From NCBI RefSeq assembly GCF_000189635.1, contig NW_002476323.1:7419-71418 (forward strand): 64,000 nucleotides of DNA. The letters run 5' to 3'. Made by a program: the position numbers and the translations under genes. Position 1 is the first letter of the stretch. Each line of letters begins with the position of its first letter. Below are positions 27,601-40,487 of this stretch, one piece after another. A model generated the notes under the pieces. It ran no database searches and was not told where the DNA came from. It saw only the letters and a program-made list of their open reading frames with translations. This stretch comes from Tetrahymena thermophila SB210. Lineage: Eukaryota; Ciliophora; Oligohymenophorea; Hymenostomatida; Tetrahymenidae.

Positions 27601-27958
27601 AAAAGTAGAATAATAAAGTGGAGACAATAATAATTAGTAATAAAATGTTTAAGATCAATATAATATATATTAAAAAGCTTGTCAAGCCACTTGGCCATTC
27701 TCCTACAATAAATAGCTTAGTAAATTTATTACTAGATTGTTAATAATTGCTACTGTGTTCATAATATTTAGCATTAAAATTAAAAAAGACCACTGATGCT
27801 TAGCGCATGAGTAGTAGAATCAAACTTAAAAATAGTGGTCTATCAAAGGAATCTAAATAAGTATGAGATTACTCAACAAAAAAATCTACACATTTCTTCT
27901 TTAAAAAATTTTATGAGTTCTTTTATGTTTTGCCTTGTTAACTCCTTTGCTCTTTCAT
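21629..27958 (-). CDS. Large multi-pass PAS-domain protein, TmcB (tiny macrocysts) type
   Basis: The start at 27958 gives MKEQRSQQGKTQKNSQN, followed by HTYLDSFDRPLFLSL. An N-terminal membrane region follows with many helices, for example FLIYIILILNILLLIIIVST and FIVIYLCCIPLTFCAGIV. Then comes a long helical stretch (about 26060-25500; EESRKQYLLYYILEGYRKI). A PAS-like segment contains KNFCDVVPVAQNNAQVIGK, DLGFIMP and KDKDGWSIPFRLKI. A Ser/Asn-rich linker runs to about 23760. A second membrane-anchored part follows, with helices (LINFLGIFSLITIFVLNFVC; LILITVVTLIFSLSIIPIYA; LIIITIQFVIIILVSLLG) around two extracytoplasmic loops. One intron is 23645-23763. The order multi-pass, helical repeats, PAS, C-terminal helices matches the large ciliate TmcB/PAS family. 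A sensory role is inferred from PAS only. The ends are firm and the family call is good; some introns are approximate. Confidence 0.72.
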
Positions 27959-29561
27959 TTCACTTTCTCAGTTTATTTATTCGAATTTTTTTATATAAAT
28001 AGTTTATAACTAAATATCAAATCTATATATTAAAAAAGTTTTTTCTCTTCATAAAAAACAAAAAAATTTGTGTTTTAATTATCAATCAATGATGCATTTA
28101 CATTTCCAATTAAAGAAAATCTACAGAATTATGTAATTTAACCATGACTAATCCTTACTTTTTTGTTGTCTAAATATAAATTTTTAGCTTTTTTTTTGTG
28201 TAAGGTAAAATATTAAAAAGCTTAAACAATGCATTTCTTCAAAAATAAAACATGATTGATATTAAATGTAAAAACAAATATTACTTCACATAATATTTTA
28301 AATATTTAACTGTTTGAATATTATATTTTAAAATTCTGAAGAAATTATACCAATAAATATTTAAGATGAGCAAAGATAAACTAAGCATAATAGTTTGGTT
28401 TAACTATCAAAAAAAGCAATAACACTGTTTTTAAAATTTAAAGAAAGAGTTTTAGCAAAATAAAATTTGTGATAATATTATTAAAAAATAAAATGTTTCA
28501 AATATTATAAAGAATACATTTTTCATAAACAGATGAATAATAATATGTATGTAAGGAGTTAAATAAATAAATGTACTTTTAATATCTTAAATTGTAGATT
28601 TTGTGTGAATCCCAATTGACTTTTTAATTAAAATAATAAGTGTAAGATAAGATAAATTTAAATTTTTCACGATTAAATACTACCCTTAAAATTTTTTATT
28701 GTCTTGGGTGATACTTGAAAATATTAAAAAAAAAAAACATTATTTGTGGTAATTTATTAAGAGTTGCTTTATTTAACTTATTATGTTAAAGTTACACAAT
28801 ATAAAAACTGTCATACTTGATTAATACTAAATAAGTCTAGAATTATATTTCAAAAAAAGAAAAATATTTTATTAATTTATCTTTATTTCTAATTTATGTT
28901 TTAGAATAAAAAGGATTTAAAATATTATTTAGTAAATTATTTTCTAAATTATTACAATAAATAACCATAATTACTTAGTTCTTAAAACTTAAATTGATAC
29001 TTAAGAAATTAAAAATCAAATAAATTAATAAAGAATTAATTATTCAATTGTAAAATTCTTATTAAAAATCAAAAGAAATTAAAAAATATTTATATGTGAA
29101 TATAAAATTTTTTTTTAATTTAATTGTTTTGTATTTCCTTAAATAAATTTGTGAATATCAATTTCTTATATTTATAAATCATTAATGATATTTTGTATTT
29201 TTGTTTTATAAACAAGATTTTTGATAAATTCATCAAAATTGTCTGATTTTTAATTTCTGAAGACAATTTTTTGGAATTTTTAGATTTTGTTAATAGAAAA
29301 TCGTCAAAAATTTATTTTCTCTTTAGAATTTTCACTTTTGGTAAGGTAATATCGTTAATTCTAAAAATCCAATAATTATCCCTATTCATAAATTAGCTCA
29401 TGTATGCTTAACTCTTAAATAGTTCTATTAGTATCACATTTTTTATAATTGATAAATTATTATTGATATAAAGTCTTTTTTTTAACAAAATAAAATTACA
29501 TTATAAATATAAATTTAATAATAACACTTGTTTATAAGTACTTTATTATATTAACTTATAA
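27959..29561. other. AT-rich spacer with a short perfect hairpin
   Basis: This lies between the start of the PAS protein gene and the 3' end of the MATE gene, both on the minus strand. No coding frame or RNA gene is supportable. The only structure seen is the inverted repeat listed at 29235-29270. Confidence 0.45.
29235..29270. repeat. Perfect 10-bp inverted repeat with 16-nt loop
   Basis: The arms AAAATTGTCT (29235-29244) and AGACAATTTT (29261-29270) are exact reverse complements. The hairpin lies about 300 bp downstream of the MATE stop codon. It could be a 3' RNA structure or chance in AT-rich DNA. Confidence 0.6.
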
Positions 29562-31016
29562 TCATATTATGGATGTTTCTATATTATCTAAATTTTATTT
29601 ATCTCTCATTAATATTTCATATTGCTAATCGATTTAATGTTTCCAATCTAATTTTACCAAAAATTTGGTTTAAAGAGTAAAGATTACTATGATTGCTACA
29701 CATAAGGAACTCCAAAATCCTACCACTCCATAACCCAAAAGGTATCCAAATGTGAAACTTAGAGAGTTTCCTATAAAATAAAAGCTAATAATAAAATATT
29801 TAATGCAAAGTCTACCTTCTCCTAAAGCTTTTAGAATTCCTGCTTAAGCACCTTACAAGTAATCAAATAGTAAAAAATACTTATGGATATTTAATACCCT
29901 CAAAAAATGGTAAATAATTTTATCATCGCTAGAATAAAAATGAGCTAAGTCTTCACCGAAAAATTGATACACAATAAAAAATATTAATGATTATAAGCCT
30001 AAAACTACGTAGGAGATTTTAAAGTAGTTTTTTGCTTTAACAATATTTTTTTCTCCCACAGCATTTGAGATTAATGTACACAGAGCACCTCCAACTCCTA
30101 ATGAGACACTAAACATAAGACCAGACAGGTTGCTGTATAAAACATGAGCATTAAATTAATCTTTCAACTAAAGAGATCCTAGTAATAATGAATTAAATTC
30201 AAAGCAAATAGAATCTATTTCACTTGGAAGGGCTATATGCAAGCAGAAAGTGAAGTAGCTTTTATAGTTTTTTTTGATTAGTTAAAAGTCAAAATGAGGT
30301 TTAATATCTATCTATTTTTTCCTAGCATAGTATAAAATTAAAACTAGCATACTAAAGTAGCTTATGTTGGTTGATATTATTATTCCTGTAAACCCGTAGT
30401 TTAAACTGGTTACAAATATCAAGCTGCTTATTAATTGCACTATAATAGAGATAAACTGCATAACCATAGGTTCATTAAACATTCCAAAAGCATTAAAAAC
30501 AACTCTAATAAGATCAAAAGTGAACATACAAGCTAAGCCAGGAAGAATTCCAACAAAATAAATCCAAGCATAATGAGAAACATCTGGATTTTATCCAATT
30601 GTCACAAGTAGTTATTCTAAAATAAGTGATAAGAATACAAGATAACCCAAAATGATCATAAGAGTGAATATTCCTTTATTGTAATAATCTCTCATAAGTT
30701 CAATTGAATTGGATCCTAAAGCTCTAGCAACTAATGAACCGCAACCTTAATTTAACCCAAAAGTAAAAAAAAATGCTAAGCAGTTTAAAATAGCAACACA
30801 TAATCCTATTCCTGCAATAATATTTTCATCATTTATTTGACCTGCAAATGTCAGATTAATTGTTATGTTTAAAAATGTCAAAAGAATTCCAAACGAAACT
30901 GATAAAGATGAATTAATCACAGACAAGACATCTTTAATTTACTCACTTCTAGTTTTATGTAAAAAATCCTTAGTTTACTCCTCATTTTTAGGAATCAAAG
31001 TATCAAACTATTCCAT
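29562..31016 (-). CDS. MATE-family multidrug/toxin exporter
   Basis: This is one uninterrupted frame of 484 residues from the ATG at 31016 to TGA at 29562; no intron is needed. A charged N-terminus (MEQFDTLIPKNEEQTKDF) leads into about twelve hydrophobic segments in two halves. The first half contains ITINLTFAGQINDENIIAGI and LNQGCGSLVARALGSN. The second repeats the pattern with FEFNSLLLGSL and LGVGGALCTLISNAVGEKN. These paired motifs and the length of about 450-500 residues are typical of eukaryotic MATE proteins, which export organic cations using a proton or sodium gradient. Substrate and membrane (plasma membrane or contractile vacuole/endomembrane) cannot be told. The C-terminal tail is polar (QQYEILMRDKQN). 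Confidence 0.88.
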
Positions 31017-32966
31017 CTAAGTCCAAATTAAAGTTTTAAAAATAAATATAATTTACTAAATCGATGCTTAACTCCCTAATATAAAAAAAAGATATAATTC
31101 TTTTAGAAATAAATAAACATTTAATTTACAATTAGAAATTAAGAAAAACAAAATAACCATCCTTATGTTTAATTTTTACACTAAGTATCGTTTAGTTAAA
31201 TACCTTATTCTAGTCAATTATTAAGAATTTAATTAAGATTCTATCCAAAATCCTTTTAAAAATAAAATTTCTTAAACTATTTATTTATCTTTCTTTAACT
31301 ATAAATAGATACTTGCAGATATTCTCTTCTAATTTAATGCATTTTGATCTAAAAAAAGGTATTGAATAAAAAAATTAACAAAAGGCCATTTTAATTAAAA
31401 GAAAAAATAAAAATATTTTCTTTATATTATGAATTTGATATAAAAAATTTTAAATTTAGAAATTTTTACAAATTTATTTACAAATATTTACTAAAGTTAT
31501 CATGTTCTTAAATTAGTTAAAAGTGGCCAAAAAATCAAAAAGTAATAAATTTGTTCAAAACCTACATCACTAAAAAAAAGTTTGTTAACAATATTAATAG
31601 ACAAATTAAAATTAGACAAATAAATATTTTTGCATATTATGAAGCATAGTTACTTGATAATTTATGTCATATATTTTGCATTTGAAATGTTTATTTATCA
31701 ATTTTTATTTTAATAAATTTAAATTAATTTTGTATTGAGAATGGAAACCCTTAATATGAATAAGATTTTAATTAAATTAGCATGTTTTAAAAAATTATTT
31801 ATTTAATTTATAATCAAGTGTAATAGCTTGATTGAGTTTTGTAAAAGATAATTAAGCTAATAAAATTTAATTTATTTTTAATTATCAAAAATTAATATCT
31901 TTTTATATTAAAATTATTTATTTACCATGCTGTATGATAATACGCTCTTGTAATAAGGTGAATTATTTCTAAAATGTAAAAATAATTCATTTTATTTAAA
32001 TGCTTTTTATTTATTTTAAACCCAAATTTGTTTGATAATTTATTTGAAGAATATATAACAAAAAAAATATAAAATTAATTTTCAAAGATTGAATATTTAC
32101 TAGAAGCATTGCGAAGTTTTTATTTTTTATTTAATCACAAAATATACATTTATATTGACGATTATCAAATTTTACTGATTAAAGATTTATATAAGATATG
32201 TATGATAAACAATTGTCATTTTGAATTTAATTTGTCATTTGAAATAATAAATCTTTTGTTAGTATGATATATTTTCTTCTAGAAAACTTTTATATAATCT
32301 CCAAGTATAAAATTCATTTAATAAGCAAATATGGAATTTTTATAGAAGCTATTCGATGTCTTTTTAACATTTCACGAATTATTTATTATCAATTTATAAT
32401 TTTATTAATTAGTCTTATAGAAAGCAAAAGAATAGACATATTTATAAATGGATAAATTATTTATATTTTTAAAAATAAGTTTGAAATATATTTGAGAAAA
32501 TCTGTTTTATTGTTTATGAAAACTGGTTCCTTTTTTGTAAATTTTAAAGTAATTACTTTGTTAGATAATATTAATTGAGTAACCATAAAGATATTTGTGT
32601 TTTGAAAAAAGGCGCTTAATACAAAAAAGTTAATAAAAGAAAAAAAAGGCAAATTAAAAAAATAAATCTTTTGCATATTATATTTATTTCAGCCTAGTTT
32701 TTTAATCAAATGATGATTAACTGAACTGAGTTAAAACAATTGTGAGAAGGATTATCTAATTTTTTGATCAATAGTTTTGCGCTTAACTAAGATCTTATAT
32801 ATCTTCTAGTGATGTATAAAAAACAAATATTTATATAGTTGTTTCGTAATATTAACTTATAAATAAAAACAATTAAATTTAATAAATAGAAGAGGTACTT
32901 TAAAGAAAAGCCTATCTTTTAGTTTTATCTATCTATCTATCAACTTTTATTCCAAAAATTCTCAAG
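31017..32966. other. Divergent intergenic region between MATE and glycine decarboxylase genes
   Basis: The two flanking genes point away from each other, so both promoters should lie in these 1.9 kb. The sequence is A/T-rich. Frames of about 70-105 codons are open on both strands around 32264-32676, but they lack the purine bias of the surrounding coding strands and I do not accept either. No regulatory motif can be named. Confidence 0.45.
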
Positions 32967-35900
32967 ATGCTTTCAAAGATCTTAAACAAGTCCCTTTAAA
33001 GAACTTGCTCTAGGTAATTCAGCACTATCCCTGACATCCTTAAGCAAAACAACTATTTGGTAATATTCGATATTTAAACTCTTTTTAAGTGAGGTCACTT
33101 TCATAAACTTCACATAATTCAAGATAGAAGATTAATATCCCAATTCAAAAGCTTCAAAGATACTAACAAGCTTTACATGCTAAGATCATAAATAGCTTTA
33201 AGATTAGCTTAAATTTAAAAAAGAAACTAAAATAAAACTTGAAAAACTATATAGCTATTATTAGTATCTGAAAAAATCTATATAACCAAACATGCTTAGG
33301 AGTTATTTTTGATTTATGAATTAATTACAAAAATATTTTAAAAACAAGCTAACATTTTGTTATTATTAAAGCAAAAAAGACATATCGGTAGTGAATAAAC
33401 TGCTGAAGAAATGCTCAAGCTTTTAGGATGCAAGAATATAGATGATTTGATTCATTAAACTATTCCTAGCCATATTTATGACAATACTGCTTTGGAATAT
33501 AATGGTTCAAAGATTCCTGATGAGCCTAAGACCGAACAAGAAACAATCTAGCATTTATATGAGCTCAGCGAAAAGAATAAATCTTATAAAAACTTTATTG
33601 GAAATGGTTTCTATGGAACTCATACTCCTCCTGTTATCCTTCGTAACTTTTTCGAAAACCCTGGCTGGTATACTGCCTACACTCCTTACTAAGCTGAAAT
33701 ATCATAAGGTCGTTTGGAAAGTTTGTTAAATTATTAAACACTTGTTATGGATTTAACAGGCTTACCAGTCGCTAATGCATCTCTCCTCGATGAATCTTCT
33801 GCTGCTGCCGAAGTCGTTAATCTTGCACACGGTGCTTCAGGTTCAAAAAGAACAAAATTCTTTATCTCAAAGGATTGTTTCCCCTCTACTATTAGTCTTG
33901 TTTAGACAAGAGCCCGTTTCTTGAATGTTGAAGTTGTAGTTGGAGATCATAAAACTTATGATTTTGCAGCTAACGAAGAGTAGCTCTGTGGTGTTTTGTT
34001 ATAAACTCCTGATAATGAAGGTATTCTTCACGATTTTACTTAAATTTTCTCTAGCTTCAAGGATCCAAAGAAAATTATTAAAGCTGTTGCCTCTGATTTA
34101 CTTGCTTTGACAATTTCTAAGGCACCTGGTGAGATGGGTGCTGATGTTGTTGTTGGTACTTCTTAAAGACTTGGTGTCCCTATGGGTTATGGTGGACCTG
34201 CTGCAGGTTTTTTGGCTGCAAAGGATGATCTTAAAAGAAAATTACCAGGTAGAATTATTGGTGTTTCTAAAGACGCACAAGGAAATCCAGCTTTAAGAAT
34301 GGCTTTGCAAACTAGAGAATAACACATTAAGAGAGAAAAAGCTACTTCAAACATCTGCACAGGTAATTAATTTGATATAAAACTTGCTAATTATATAGTT
34401 TAAAGATTTTTACTTCAATACATAAAAACAAAATAATATTAGAATTTGTTGTTTAAAATATTTTTTATAAAATAGCTCAAGCTCTTCTTGCAAATATGAG
34501 TGCCATGTATTGCATTTATCATGGACCCAAGGTATAAAATAAATAAATATTAGGGATATTTAGGTAGCAAAATTGTTTTATTTAAATTAGGGTGTTAGAG
34601 ATATTGCCAAAAGAGTCAACGGATTTGCTCAAGTTCTCCACTCTTTATTGAAAGAAATCGGATATCAAGTTAAAGGAAACGGAAATTAATTGTTTGACAC
34701 TGTTGCTATTAGTGTTCCTGGAAAGTAAATTAAATTTCTTAACTCTAATCTTATATTTTTGTTTTGAGTGAATTAGAATTTTCTAATATAATTTCTAATT
34801 TCTTTAATTTTTCTAGAATAATATCAAAGATTTTGCATACAAAAAACAAAGAAATAAATTTCAATGATATTTCATCAATTAGGCTAGTTAAATTTAAAAT
34901 TTATTAAGCAATTACTTAAAAAATTTAAAAAATTAGAAATATTGGAAAATTAATTAAAGCATTTTTTTAATAATTAGCATATTTATTTTAACAATTAACA
35001 AAAATATTTTAGGGCTAGCGAAATAGTTGCTTTATTCGAAAAGCATGAAATTAATATCAGAAAGTAAAATGAAGATTTAATTAGCGTATCTTTTGATGAA
35101 ACCCACAATCTTGAAGATGTCCAAAGACTTGTAGAAATTTTCTCTGCTTACATTAAAGTTAACACTTCTGCAAAGCATATTGCAGATCTTCACTTAGAAT
35201 AGCGTATTGCAGATTTGGATGGTAATGTCAAGAGAACTAAATTAGATTACATGACCTAATAGGTTTTCAATCATTATCATTCCGAAACTGAAATGATGAG
35301 ATACATGCATAGATTATAAACTAAAGATATTTCTCTTGTTCATTCTATGATTCCACTTGGTTCTTGCACCATGAAGTTAAATGCTGCCAGTTAACTTGTA
35401 AGCTTTTCACTTACTTACTATCTTAAATATTTATAAAGCATAATAAATTTAATTTAGCAACTTGTTAAAGATCAAAAGCAAATAAATTAAAAAAATCAAT
35501 AAAAAACTTTTGCTTATTTAAAAATATTTTTTTGAAAAATTTAATAAAATTATTGTTTATGATTAATCTAGATTCCTGTTTCTTTCAGAGGATTCTCTAA
35601 AATTCATCCTTTCACACCCTTAAATTAAGTTGAAGGATATACCTAAATGTTAAATAATTTGAAGGAGTGGTTGAAGGCAGTTACTAAGTTCGATGATGTC
35701 TCCCTCTAACCTAACAGTGGTGCTACTGGTGAATATGCAGGTTTATTAGTTATTAGATAATATTTGGAAAGTATTGGATAAGGACATAGAAATGTTTGTT
35801 TGATTCCTACATCTGCTCACGGTACCAATCCTGCAAGTGCTATTGTAGCCGGTTTGAATTTCTAACCTGTTGGAGTAGTAAATGGTTTCGTTGATCTTAA

Positions 35901-37092
35901 GTCATTGAAGGAATAAGCTGAAAAATACAAAGATAACCTTGCCTGTTTAATGATTACATATCCCTCAACAAGTGGTATCTATGAAGAAACTATTAAAGAA
36001 ATGATTGATGTTATTCATCACTATGGAGGCTAAGTATACATGGATGGCGCAAACATGAATGCTTAAAGTGGTTTCACCTCTCCTGGTTTCTTGGGAGCTG
36101 ATGTTTGCCATTTAAATCTTCATAAAACTTTCGCTATTCCTCACGGTGGTGGTGGTCCTGGTAAAATATAACATATTTTTATGACTATAAAATTTAAATC
36201 AAATATAAATTCTACTTAAAAAAAAGAATTTTACTAATTAATTTATTTATCTATAAATTATTAGGTATGGGACCCATCGGTGTTAAGAAGCACTTAGCTC
36301 CTTTCTTGCCCAACAATCCTAACATTAACGTTAGCTAGAGCAATACTGCTATTTCAAGTGCTCCTTTCGGTAGTGCATCTATTTTACCTATATCATATAG
36401 TTACTTCATGCAATTAGCTAAGGAAGGTGTAAAGAAGAGCACTGCTTTTGCTATATTGAATGCTAACTATTTGCGTAAGAGAGTTTAAGGTCATTATTAA
36501 ATTCTTTACGAAAATGAAATTAAATACTGTGCACATGAATTCATTATTGATTGCAGACCCTTCAAGGTAATTAACTATTTTATGAATTAAGAGAATATTT
36601 TTGAATATCCTTATCCTTATAAAAAATTTAGGAGTATGATATTAAGGAAGTTGATATTGCAAAGAGATTGATGGATTTCGGTTTCCATGCTCCCACTATT
36701 TCTTTCCCTGTTGCTGGTACTATGATGGTTGAACCTACAGAATCAGAATCAAAGTAATTAAATTAAAATTATTATAATAATAGATAATTAAATTGATTTA
36801 ATAAAATAGGGAAGAACTTGATAGATTTGCAGAAGCTTTAATAAAGATTAGATAAGAAATTTAAATGGTAATTGATGGTAAATATAGTAAAACTGATAAC
36901 CCAATAAAGAATGCTCCTCACACTCATTCTGTATTACTTAAGAGCGAATGGAATCATCCTTACACAAGAGAAGAAGCCGCATATCCTCTTCCTTGGGTAA
37001 AGAGCTAGGGTAAATACTGGCCCCCAGTAAGTAGAATTGATGATCCTTATGGAGATCGTAACTTTATTTGCTCTCTCAACGGTTTCTGTTGA
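32967..37092 (+). CDS. GLDC: Glycine decarboxylase (P-protein), mitochondrial
   Basis: This is the pyridoxal-phosphate-dependent P-protein of the glycine cleavage system. It decarboxylates glycine and passes the aminomethyl group to the H-protein lipoyl arm in the mitochondrial matrix. Nine exons join to 2955 nt, exactly 984 codons plus stop: 32967-33059, 33372-34362, 34476-34531, 34591-34724, 35013-35397, 35572-36160, 36265-36566, 36632-36753 and 36810-37092. The N-terminus [20 protein letters not shown] is a mitochondrial presequence, and intron 1 separates it from the conserved start KRHIGSEQTAEEML. Family blocks include [61 protein letters not shown] and [17 protein letters not shown]; the Lys of HKTF should hold the cofactor. 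The usual length is about 950-1020. No other glycine-cleavage gene is in the window. Confidence 0.97.
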
Positions 37093-37831
37093 AAAATACA
37101 TATAACTAACTAACTATTTTATATACTCTGTAAATACTTTTATATAACTAGTTTGTTCGTGTGTTTTAAGTAACCTTAATTCAATTTAGATTTATGGTGA
37201 TTAACTTACTCTTAATTAAAAATATCTAAATTTTACCACCAAAAATATTTCAATAATTAAAAATTTATATTTGTAATCAGCGTAAGTAAATATAAGCTAA
37301 TTACAAATGCTGTAATTTAGAAAACACTAGATTTATTCTCTTGCTATATCATACCATTTTTTCCTTTTATCCTGAAACATATAATTTAAAAAAATCTAAT
37401 ATAACCAATTTATAAGTTATCTTACCAATAAGGGAAACTATTTGATATATTTTTTGACTTAACAATTACTATAAATAAGTAAACTATTACCATCTATTTT
37501 AGGTTACTTCGTTTTTTTCTTTTAAAATTTTAAAAGAGTTAACACCTTAATTAACACTTTTTACATATTATTTTATTGTTAAATACTACTGAATATGAAT
37601 TATGTTGAAATAAGTGATTAAATTATAGTCTAATAGTTAAATCTTCTTATTATTACTGAAAAAGAGATTGATTAATCTGCTTAGAATAAATTAAATTTAA
37701 TCAAATTTAGTTAATAGAAATTGAAATGAGACAAGAAACAGATTAAAATATGAGCAATTAAGATGGTAATAATCATAAACTGTTAAATAAAGATATTAAT
37801 AAAGCAAATTAGAATTTAAGGAATATTTATA
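37093..37831 (+). other. Intergenic region and uncertain 5' part of the ABCG gene
   Basis: AT-rich sequence separates the two plus-strand genes. At about 37739-37970 another ATG-initiated frame (MSNQDGNNHKLLNKDINKAN) overlaps the ABC gene start in a different phase and ends in TGA. It may be a leader exon of the ABC gene with an undetected intron. Confidence 0.35.
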
Positions 37832-40487
37832 ATGATTTTATATTAATAAATAGTAAACTAATCTTAAGAAGTGATAGTTTAAAAGGTCTAATAATAAATA
37901 ATTTAAAATCCAATCGAAATAGCATGGAGAAATTTAAATGTTTAAGCCACCATAGAATCAAAGCAAGTTATTGATGGTAAGACAAAAAAAATTAAATAGG
38001 AGAAAGTTATATTAAATAATGTATCTGGCATTTCAAGACCTGGATAATTTACTGCCATTTTAGGGCCATCTGGTAAAAAAATTTTAAATACAACATAATC
38101 TGAAATAAAATTAAAATAACTATGGCAAATTTTTTAGGATCTGGAAAAACTACGCTTTTAAACTTCTTGTCTGGAAGATTAGTCACTAAAAATTTATCGA
38201 TATCTGGCGAACTCTATCTTAATGGTGAAAGTATTTAAAGCATTGAAGATTACAGTGACTAGATAGCTTACGTTATGCAAGATGATATATTATTAGCAAC
38301 ATTTACCCCAAGAGGTATTTTTTTAATTTATTTATTTAGATCTACTTTTTAAATAATTAAAAAAATTTATATTTACTTTTTTAAATAGAATCTTTCTAGT
38401 TTATGGCTAAACTCAAATTGCCGCATAAGTCAGATTAAGAAAGAAATGAAATAGTTGAAAATTTGATTCAAGAGCTTGGTCTTTAAAATTGCTCTAACAC
38501 TTACGTAGGAAACCATTTAATTAGAGGTATATCAGGTGGTGAAAGAAAAAGAACTTCAATTGGAGTAGAGCTACTTACAGAACCAAAAATACTGTTTTTA
38601 GATGAGCCTACCACTGGATTGGATTCCAGCACAGCAAAAATAGTAAATTTTTGTTTTTTTTTTACAAAAATAAAGAAGATATTTAAAATTTTTTATAACC
38701 TAATTTATTTAACCTATTTTAAGATTTTTTATTGAAAATTATTTTAAATTCAATTAAACTTAAATAAACTTAGATGATTTAAATAAATATTCTGTTTTCA
38801 TATATAAAATACTAAGCAATATAGTAATTTTTAAGATATTATTTTTATAACTTAATAGGTTGTAAACATTCTAAAATAAATATCTAGAAGAGGTGTAAAT
38901 GTAGTTTCGACTATTCACTAACCTTCGAGCGATATATTTAGCTTATTTGAGGAAGTTTTATTAATTGTCGAAGGGAATATTATATATTAAGGAGAAGTTT
39001 AGAATTCTGTTTAACATTTTTCTAAATTAGGATATGATTGTCCTAAATCTTATAACCCTGCTGATTATTTTATGAAATTAATGAGTGAAGGGGGGATTGT
39101 TGCTGAAAATATAGATGGATAAATTGAAGAAGAATAATAAATTAAAAATGAGTTTAAAAATAGAATTGAAACATTTATTTAAGCATATAATTAAGATGTA
39201 AGAGATACTTGCTAAATAATTTTAAAGGATCCAGTACAAAAATCATAAACACACATGCAATCTTCTTTTTATCAATTTTACTTACTTTTAATGAGAGCTT
39301 TAACTCACCAAATAAGAAATAAATTTGAATTGATACTGAAAACAGTTCAATCTCTTGTATTTGCAATTGTGTTTATTATAGTATTTAATAATCTTGGAAG
39401 TGGTTTTTAAGGTATTTAAAATCGTAATGGTGCTAGCTTTTTTATTACTTAAGCTTAGGCTTTCTCCTCTATTATGGGTAAAAATTAGATTGATTATATT
39501 ATTTATCTAAATTCATTTAAATTAGGAGCTTTGTTGATAAATAATTGAGAAATCTTCCTATATAAATAAAAAAATACTTATTTTAATTTTGGAATGTTTA
39601 TAAAAGAAATAAAAATCCACAATTAATCAATCAATCAATCAATCAATTAAAATTGGAATATAATTTTTAAATATTAGTGTTAAAAATAAATTCAAATATT
39701 CACATTCTGAGCGAAAAAGATTAGCAAATTTATTATAAAATCTATCTTTCTATATTATAAAAGAAATAATTATAAACTTCCCCTTTTTATTTAAAGGTTC
39801 AATAGCATCATTTAGCTCAGAGAAGCCTTTATACTTGAGAGAAAGAGCAAATCGCGCCTATGGTTCAAACGCATACTTCTGGGGTAGGAGCTTATCTGAA
39901 TTACCTATGTAGATATTTTATCCTGTTTTGTTTTTAAGTATTACTTATTATTCGGTTGGGCTGAATAGTTCTGAGCCATCAAAGTTTTTTACATCTGTTT
40001 TGATATCTATTCTGACATTTTGGTATGGGTCTTCATATGGATTTTTAATTTCGATTTTATGTCCAAAATTTGAAGTTGCTATGGCATTTGTTCCTGCTAC
40101 TATTATCCCATTAATGGTATTAAGTGGATTTTTTGTAACTATTTCAACTGTACCTATTTTTTGGAAGATCATTTCGTACATATCTATGTTTAGATATGGT
40201 TATGAAGCTTAATGCATTGTAAGATTACTTTCTATATCTCATTTAAATAATTTTTTTTAATTTTATTTTAGAACGAATTTACTGGTTAGAGTTACTTTAC
40301 ACCTTAAGGTTAGCCAATAAATCCTTTATAAATACATGACTTTAATACAACCTTGACTGAGGACTGTATTATATTGTTTTCATTAGGTTTATTTGTGAGA
40401 ATACTATGTGTGATAGGATTACATTTCATTTCAAATCCTAAAAGACCTAAATTAACTGTTAAATAGTTAAGTGATTAATAGTCTTGA
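37832..40487 (+). CDS. ABCG-family (White/Scarlet-type) half-transporter
   Basis: This is an ATP-binding domain followed by one membrane domain, the reverse order typical of ABCG. The N-terminal block [10 protein letters not shown] leads to Walker [12 protein letters not shown], which is split by the intron 38073-38137. Then come a Q-loop region ([20 protein letters not shown]), signature [12 protein letters not shown], Walker [18 protein letters not shown] and the H-loop motif VVSTIHQPSSDIF. The membrane part has about six helices, including [53 protein letters not shown] and [20 protein letters not shown]. The end is KQLSDQQS at 40487. At least five introns are present, and the one near 39474-39797 carries an AATC tract. 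Half-transporters dimerise and usually move lipids, sterols or pigments; the substrate here is unknown. The start at 37832 is the in-frame ATG but may be replaced by an upstream exon. Confidence 0.9.
39624..39649. repeat. AATC tetranucleotide tract in an ABCG intron
   Basis: About six AATC units lie inside the intron between the exon ending in SSIMG and the one starting with SIASF. This is a simple repeat. Confidence 0.8.

Noticed and set aside
27788-27840. tRNA-like or ribozyme-like fold: exact 7-bp terminal stem GACCACT/AGTGGTC with an inner small stem
   Set aside because: At 53 nt it is too short for a normal tRNA and lacks box A/B and a hammerhead core. The minus strand is coding here for the N-terminus of the PAS protein (RPLFLSLILLLMRQASVVFF).
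32264-32676. Overlapping open frames on both strands between MATE and GLDC
   Set aside because: With a single stop codon in AT-rich DNA, 70-100-codon frames arise by chance. Neither has purine bias or a mixed composition.
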